This document shows, piece after piece, positions 59,755 through 64,000 of a stretch of 64,000 nucleotides of DNA. Within the stretch, counting starts at the first letter, position 1, and each line of letters begins with the position of its first letter. The stretch spans positions 129,838,757 through 129,902,756 of the forward strand of contig CM061242.1 in NCBI GenBank assembly GCA_030848705.1. Direction: 5' to 3'. The position numbers and the translations under genes were made by a program. A model generated the notes under the pieces. That model did no database searches. It was not told the origin of the DNA and saw nothing but the letters and a program-made list of their open reading frames with translations. The DNA comes from Heracleum sosnowskyi. Taxonomy: Eukaryota; Streptophyta; Magnoliopsida; Apiales; Apiaceae.

Positions 59755-60621
59755 TTATGGGAGGTGGAAATTGAAAGAGTGGTCAGTATGATGAGGCCAC
59801 TGAGTTCGACTCCAATATGCTTCATCAACGTTCCCTGTTAAATCAAATATTCCTTCATCGCTATGATCAGCAACTTGCCACTCCACTCCTGTGAATCCAC
59901 CGTTGCTCATCTTAATCTCGGTTTCCTTTAACTCAATCTGATTTGGTTCATCTAAATAACCACCACTCGCGTTGTAATGCATCTGTTGCACCTGATCATC
60001 GTTCTGATTCTCGGATCTGAAAGCTGAAGTGTCGGCAATGTTATACCCTAAGGCAGTCGATGAGGTGATATGTGTGAACCGTTCAATATCCGCTGTGAAC
60101 ATTGATCCAGCACTAATATCCGGATCAATCAAATTTTGGTCATCAAAACCAGGTTGTGTAATTTGATCAGGTACAACAAACGGAGACTCTGAAGCAAAAC
60201 TGAACAGATTTGGACACGAGTTCAACGAGGTTGGACCAGAAACAACTTCTGCAGCTGCAGTAGTAGTTGGAGCAGTGAGACTGGACCTCTCACTACTAGA
60301 ATTGGAATCAGATTTTGTGACAGCAGCATCAGCATCAGCATCAGCAGTCGTAGCCGCAGATGTAGTTGATTTTTTAGTCTTCGGACAGCGCTTAGCCTTG
60401 CGAATACCGCCTCCAACAGGAACATTACGTAGAACACCACCTTTGGTCCAGTAACGGCGACAGGCTTTACAGTAGTAACGAGGCTGAGAGAGATTGTAAT
60501 TGTTGTAGTAACAGAACTTGGTGTTGAGCGATTCGCAGCGTGGACATTTAAGCGCTTGCTGGTGGTTGTTAGCTCGGAGTCTCCGATCGATCCCGGTGCT
60601 GAAAATGCTTATATCTTGCAT
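59755..60621 (-). CDS. Dof-type zinc-finger transcription factor
   Basis: An intronless 288-residue ORF. The Dof finger is complete: Cys26, Cys29, Cys51 and Cys54 (C-x2-C-x21-C-x2-C) in LKCPRCESLNTKFCYYNNYN followed by LSQPRYYCKACRRYWTKGG and NVPVGGGIRK. It binds AAAG-core sites in promoters. The finger sits unusually near the N-terminus (residue 26), as in the Dof5.4/OBP4 group; that placement is by resemblance only. After the finger come a basic KAKRCPKTKKS patch, an Ala/Asp repeat (ADADADA, from a GCATCA triplet repeat), a Ser/Thr-rich region and a Trp-containing end (WSRTQWPHHTDHSFNFHLP) typical of activation tails. The start is the only upstream ATG in frame. No lesion. Confidence 0.95.
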   Translation of the reverse strand: MQDISIFSTGIDRRLRANNHQQALKCPRCESLNTKFCYYNNYNLSQPRYYCKACRRYWTKGGVLRNVPVGGGIRKAKRCPKTKKSTTSAATTADADADAAVTKSDSNSSSERSSLTAPTTTAAAEVVSGPTSLNSCPNLFSFASESPFVVPDQITQPGFDDQNLIDPDISAGSMFTADIERFTHITSSTALGYNIADTSAFRSENQNDDQVQQMHYNASGGYLDEPNQIELKETEIKMSNGGFTGVEWQVADHSDEGIFDLTGNVDEAYWSRTQWPHHTDHSFNFHLP

Positions 60622-61278
60622 CTTGTAAGCAGTTTGTACGAGGAACTTAATTGTTAGTGATGGTGAATTTACATTTGCGGAGTTCGTTCGTTTGTTTCTG
60701 TCACTAAATATTCCAAATCTTCTACTACCACCACTATGCTACAACCACTCTAAATTACCCTTATATCCCTCTGTTAAATACTAATACAACTAAACAAATT
60801 TTATTATTAATGTTAAAATTATTTTAAATAGTCATCGTTTAACAAAAGTTGACCGTGCATGGGGCGAGATTGCGTGGCTAAGAAACAACCGTCGGTTACC
60901 GATTCTTGTACGGTTCTCTCTTTCAAGTAGTGATTCGTATTTTTGATTCCTGCCACCCCAAATCCTTCTTTGTCGGCATGTCGGCCACCTTTTAAAATAA
61001 TTTTCATTGTAATAGTAACAATTACTATTTCTTAAAATAATTACTCATAACTATGCACACTATCATTTTATAATTCATTTAATTGTATGAATTAACTTTA
61101 AATGAAATATATTATTATAAATAAAAACAAGAATTTTTGAAAATATATTCAACTTTTATTCTAATCCCATTAATTTCTAATTTGTTAATTAATCCCAAAA
61201 ATCATGGTAGTGTTGCACATGGGTTGAGTTGGGTTGGGCGATTTGGGAGCATTTTAACAACCCAACCAAATTAACTTA
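60622..61278. other. Promoter side of the Dof gene
   Basis: No second gene. The first ~150 bp are pyrimidine/AC-rich when read towards the Dof gene. The rest is AT-rich, ending at the CACTA border. Confidence 0.4.
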
Positions 61279-61765
61279 CACTACTAGAATAAATGGTTAA
61301 AAGTGACCGTCTAAAAGTGACCGGACATAAATATGACCGTCTGCGGTCACTTGTAAAGTCAACCAACGTCGATCTTTGACCGAAGTACAGATTCGACCGC
61401 ATTATTTCGACCGCAATATTTATGACCGCAAACGGTCATATCTATGGAACCTAAAATGACCGTGTTCAGTCACAAATAGAAAATGACTGCGAACAGTCGC
61501 TTGTATTATTGGCCTACGAGCGGGAAAATTCCCGCTCTTGAGAATTTGAAATATTAGAAACTAAAATCCACCAATATCGGTCACAAATATAAAAGTGACC
61601 ATATTCCGTGGTTTCTATAATTTAGGTAACTAAGCGGGAAATTAGCCGCTATTGGGAATTTCAAATTTCAAATTTCGAAAAGCAACCGCGTGCGGTCACA
61701 TTTAAAAGCCACCATTTTCCGTCATTTATATTATTAATAATTAATATATATATATATATATATAA

Positions 61766-61944
61766 ATAAATGTGACCGCATACAGTAGCCAGTCGCTTTT
61801 AGAAGCCGAAACAACCGATTTCAGTGGCACTAAGATAGTAGAAGTGACTACTTTTGGTCACAATAGTCGCACGTGGATACTAAAAGCGACAGTTGCCGGT
61901 CACATTATAAAAGCCACAATTTTCCGTCATTGAAATTATTAAAA

Positions 61945-61981
<37 letters not shown>

Positions 61982-63185
61982 GTAAAATATTGACTATTTT
62001 GTAGTACTATGAAAATATATTGTGATAACTAAACTAAATGCCTCACTTTTATTGTGAAACAATATTTTGGAATTTAAATGTGACCGCAAACCGTAGTTAT
62101 GTGCTCGTAGGCACAAAAACCACTAACTTCAGTCGCAAAGAGATAGAGAGGGCGACTGCGTTTGGTCACAAATATCGCATGTAGATACTAAAAGTGACCA
62201 TTTTTGGTAGTACATTACCACGTGTGTAATTCAATATAACTTACAGCAGTGGCCAATATGATATATGAAATAATCATTTTTTGATTTTCATTAAAGTATA
62301 TATAATATTACATTACATAAATTAATAAGAAAAATGAATTATTATCCTAGCATTGTTCTTCAATTTTCTATTTTGCTTAGTTTATTCGGTAAAGAGATTG
62401 ATTTTGTGATTCTTGACTATGACTTTGTGCTTGATTGCCCACTAGACATTCGATCTACCAGTACTAGGCTTTAAGTCTCTTTATTGATTGAGGGTTAATG
62501 ATATTTTGTAAGTAAACAATGTAAGCATATCACAATTATTGATACAAATATATGACTTATTACTTGAAGTCAATGTTTTGGATTTAAGTTCAAGAATTAA
62601 CAAACGTTAGTTACTGAAAATAAATGTTAAATCATTCAACCGCACATACGTTAAAATTACCAAAAATAATATCCACATACAATAATTTGCCAGATATAAA
62701 TCATAGTGTCTCTAATATCATAAGAATTTAAGAGTAGTTGACCTAATAGCGACCGCGCGCAGTCACACATAAATAAATGTGACCGCATACAGTAGCCAGT
62801 CGCTTTTAGAAGCCGAAACAACCGATTTCAGTCGCACTGAGATAGTAGAAGTGACTACGTTTGGTCACAATAGTCGCACGTGGATACTAAAAGCGACAGT
62901 TGCCGGTCACATTATAAAAGCCACCATTTTCCGTCATTTATATTATTAAAAAATAATATATATATATATATATATAAATAATGTAAAATATTGACTATTT
63001 TGTAGTACTATGAAAATATATTGTGATAACTAAACTAAATGCCTCACTTTTATTGTGAAACAATATTTTGGAATTTAAATGTGACCGAAACAACCGATTT
63101 CAGTCGCACTTAGATAGTAGAAGTGACTACTTTTGGTCACAATTGTCGCACGTGGATACTAAAAGCGACAGTTGCCGGTCATAAT
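61766..63185. repeat. Large direct duplication within the CACTA subterminal region
   Basis: 61766-62086 and 62768-63085 are nearly identical over about 320 bp (AATGTGACCGCATACAGTAG, CCGATTTCAGT(G/C)GCACT, CGCACGTGGATACTAAAAGC). A third, shorter copy of the first 95 bp follows directly at 63083-63185. Each long copy contains a (TA)n tract. Confidence 0.9.
61947..61979. repeat. (TA)n microsatellite
   Basis: About 16 TA units. Shorter TA runs lie at 61746-61765 and 62956-62977. Confidence 0.9.
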
Positions 63186-63845
63186 TGTCCACGTGTGTAA
63201 TTCTTTGCGACTAGCTGCCGTCACATTTAACCGCCACGTGGATAACAAATACGACCATTTCCGGTCGCTTTTTAATGTACCAGAACCTTACGTAGAAAAC
63301 CTACTGCCTCTTCTTACTTTTCATTATTGGTCTCCATTTTCAATTGTTCCCCTTCTTCCATTTTTCTTCCTTCATGCTACAGATCTGCAACTTCAATTAA
63401 GGTAACAACTCCTTTTTAACTTGTATTAATGTTAACATTATGTTATTTTGTGATAATTGTTTATCATTTCTTAATATATGTTAATATCAATTGTGTGTGA
63501 GATATGAATTTGTATCAACAAAATAAGTGTGATAAGTTGTTGTTATAAGCATGAAGTTGTTGTACTTAAGCATCTATATCACTTTTGATGTATATTAGTC
63601 AATTATTTAGTTCATTTTTCATGTATATTAGTTAATTATATGGACATGAATGTGAGATTATACATGATAGTTTGAATTTACAAAATTAGTGTGATGATTG
63701 CTTATTGTTACTATCATTGTGAAATTAGTGTGTTTATTAGCATTTAGCTCAATTTTGATGTATGATAATTAATTATTTGCAAATGAACTTGATTATTCAA
63801 GATTAAAAATTTGGGGATTATAATTGTGGTGTGCTTGTATTGTAG

Positions 63846-64000
63846 ATGTCATCCAATCGAAGTTGGATGCAACGTAGATTTGATGAAAGGAATAACATAA
63901 CGGATGAATACAAAAATGGTGTAAAAGAATTCATTAATTTTGCTATTAAGAGAAAAGATACACATGGTAATATAAGATGTCCATGTAATGAGTGTGGGAA
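63846..64000 (+). CDS. CACTA transposase, N-terminal fragment (Transpos_assoc domain)
   Basis: Begins ATG after an intron-like AG in TTGTATTGTAG and stays open to the window edge (51 codons). It starts MSSNRSWMQRRFDERNNITD and contains EYKNGVKEFINFAIKRKDT and GNIRCPCNECG. That is the transposase-associated domain at the front of En/Spm TNPD-type proteins: RSWM, then an EFI-x-FA helix, then a CPC-x2-CG zinc motif. All three are intact, so this copy may be relatively young. Incomplete only because the window ends. Confidence 0.85.
   Translation, partial: MSSNRSWMQRRFDERNNITDEYKNGVKEFINFAIKRKDTHGNIRCPCNECG

Larger units (their letters stand above)
61279..64000 (+). mobile_element. CACTA (En/Spm) transposon, 5' part, runs off the window
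   Basis: Begins CACTACTAGAATAAATGG with TTA just outside. The next 2 kb is subterminal DNA packed with AAAGTGACCG, GCGGTCAC and CAGTCGC motifs in both orientations, the binding-site arrays expected of CACTA elements. A transposase start lies at 63846. The 3' end and target duplication are outside the window. Confidence 0.88.

Overview
This is nuclear DNA from a eudicot plant. It is AT-rich, its genes have short exons with GT/AG introns, and single-copy plant genes are separated by many nested transposons. Gene content (an MTERF15-like factor, a CYP78A P450, COBL4-like, a universal-stress-protein-like protein, a sulfotransferase, a BASL-like protein and a Dof factor) is that of an ordinary flowering plant. 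An asterid, perhaps Apiaceae, is a guess from general resemblance and is not proven by the sequence. There are no prokaryotic features, CRISPR arrays or recognisable tRNA/rRNA genes.

Layout. 1-7490: a small multi-exon minus-strand gene of unknown function, split by a deleted Sirevirus-like Ty1/copia element (865-6911, target duplication ACCTT). 7830-10236: a second broken minus-strand gene carrying an hAT insertion in an exon. 10609-11471: GC-rich repeat. 11514-12950: intact MTERF15-like gene. 14694-15879: degenerate GARP/MYB-like gene. 16-21.6 kb: repeats, including an hAT element and a 198-bp tandem duplication. 21601-25140: ABCB transporter pseudogene carrying a 3-kb Mutator-like element at an exon-intron border. 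27133-27909: long-TIR element. 29038-31489: CYP78A gene. 33-41 kb: two hAT elements, a TRIM-like repeat pair and a tandem Helitron-like array. 41251-43470: COBL4-like gene, six exons, minus strand. 45896-47575: USP-like gene, three exons. 48462-49541: cytosolic sulfotransferase, single exon, minus strand. 50-57 kb: repeats and MITEs. 57600-58446: BASL-like gene. 59755-60621: Dof gene, minus strand. 61279-end: the 5' part of a CACTA (En/Spm) element, with the start of its transposase at the window edge.

The genes do not form an operon or an obvious cluster; each is an independent plant locus. Several relate to growth and walls (CYP78A, COBL4, BASL, Dof), but the sequence gives no evidence of co-regulation.

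The most informative observations concern mobile DNA. Target duplications found by eye (5 bp for copia, 8 bp for four hATs, 9 bp for a MULE, TTA for a Harbinger-like MITE) fix element borders to the base. Two insertions sit exactly at splice junctions. A head-to-tail Helitron-like array carries repeated Pol III B-box-like motifs. I found no convincing new biochemical system.
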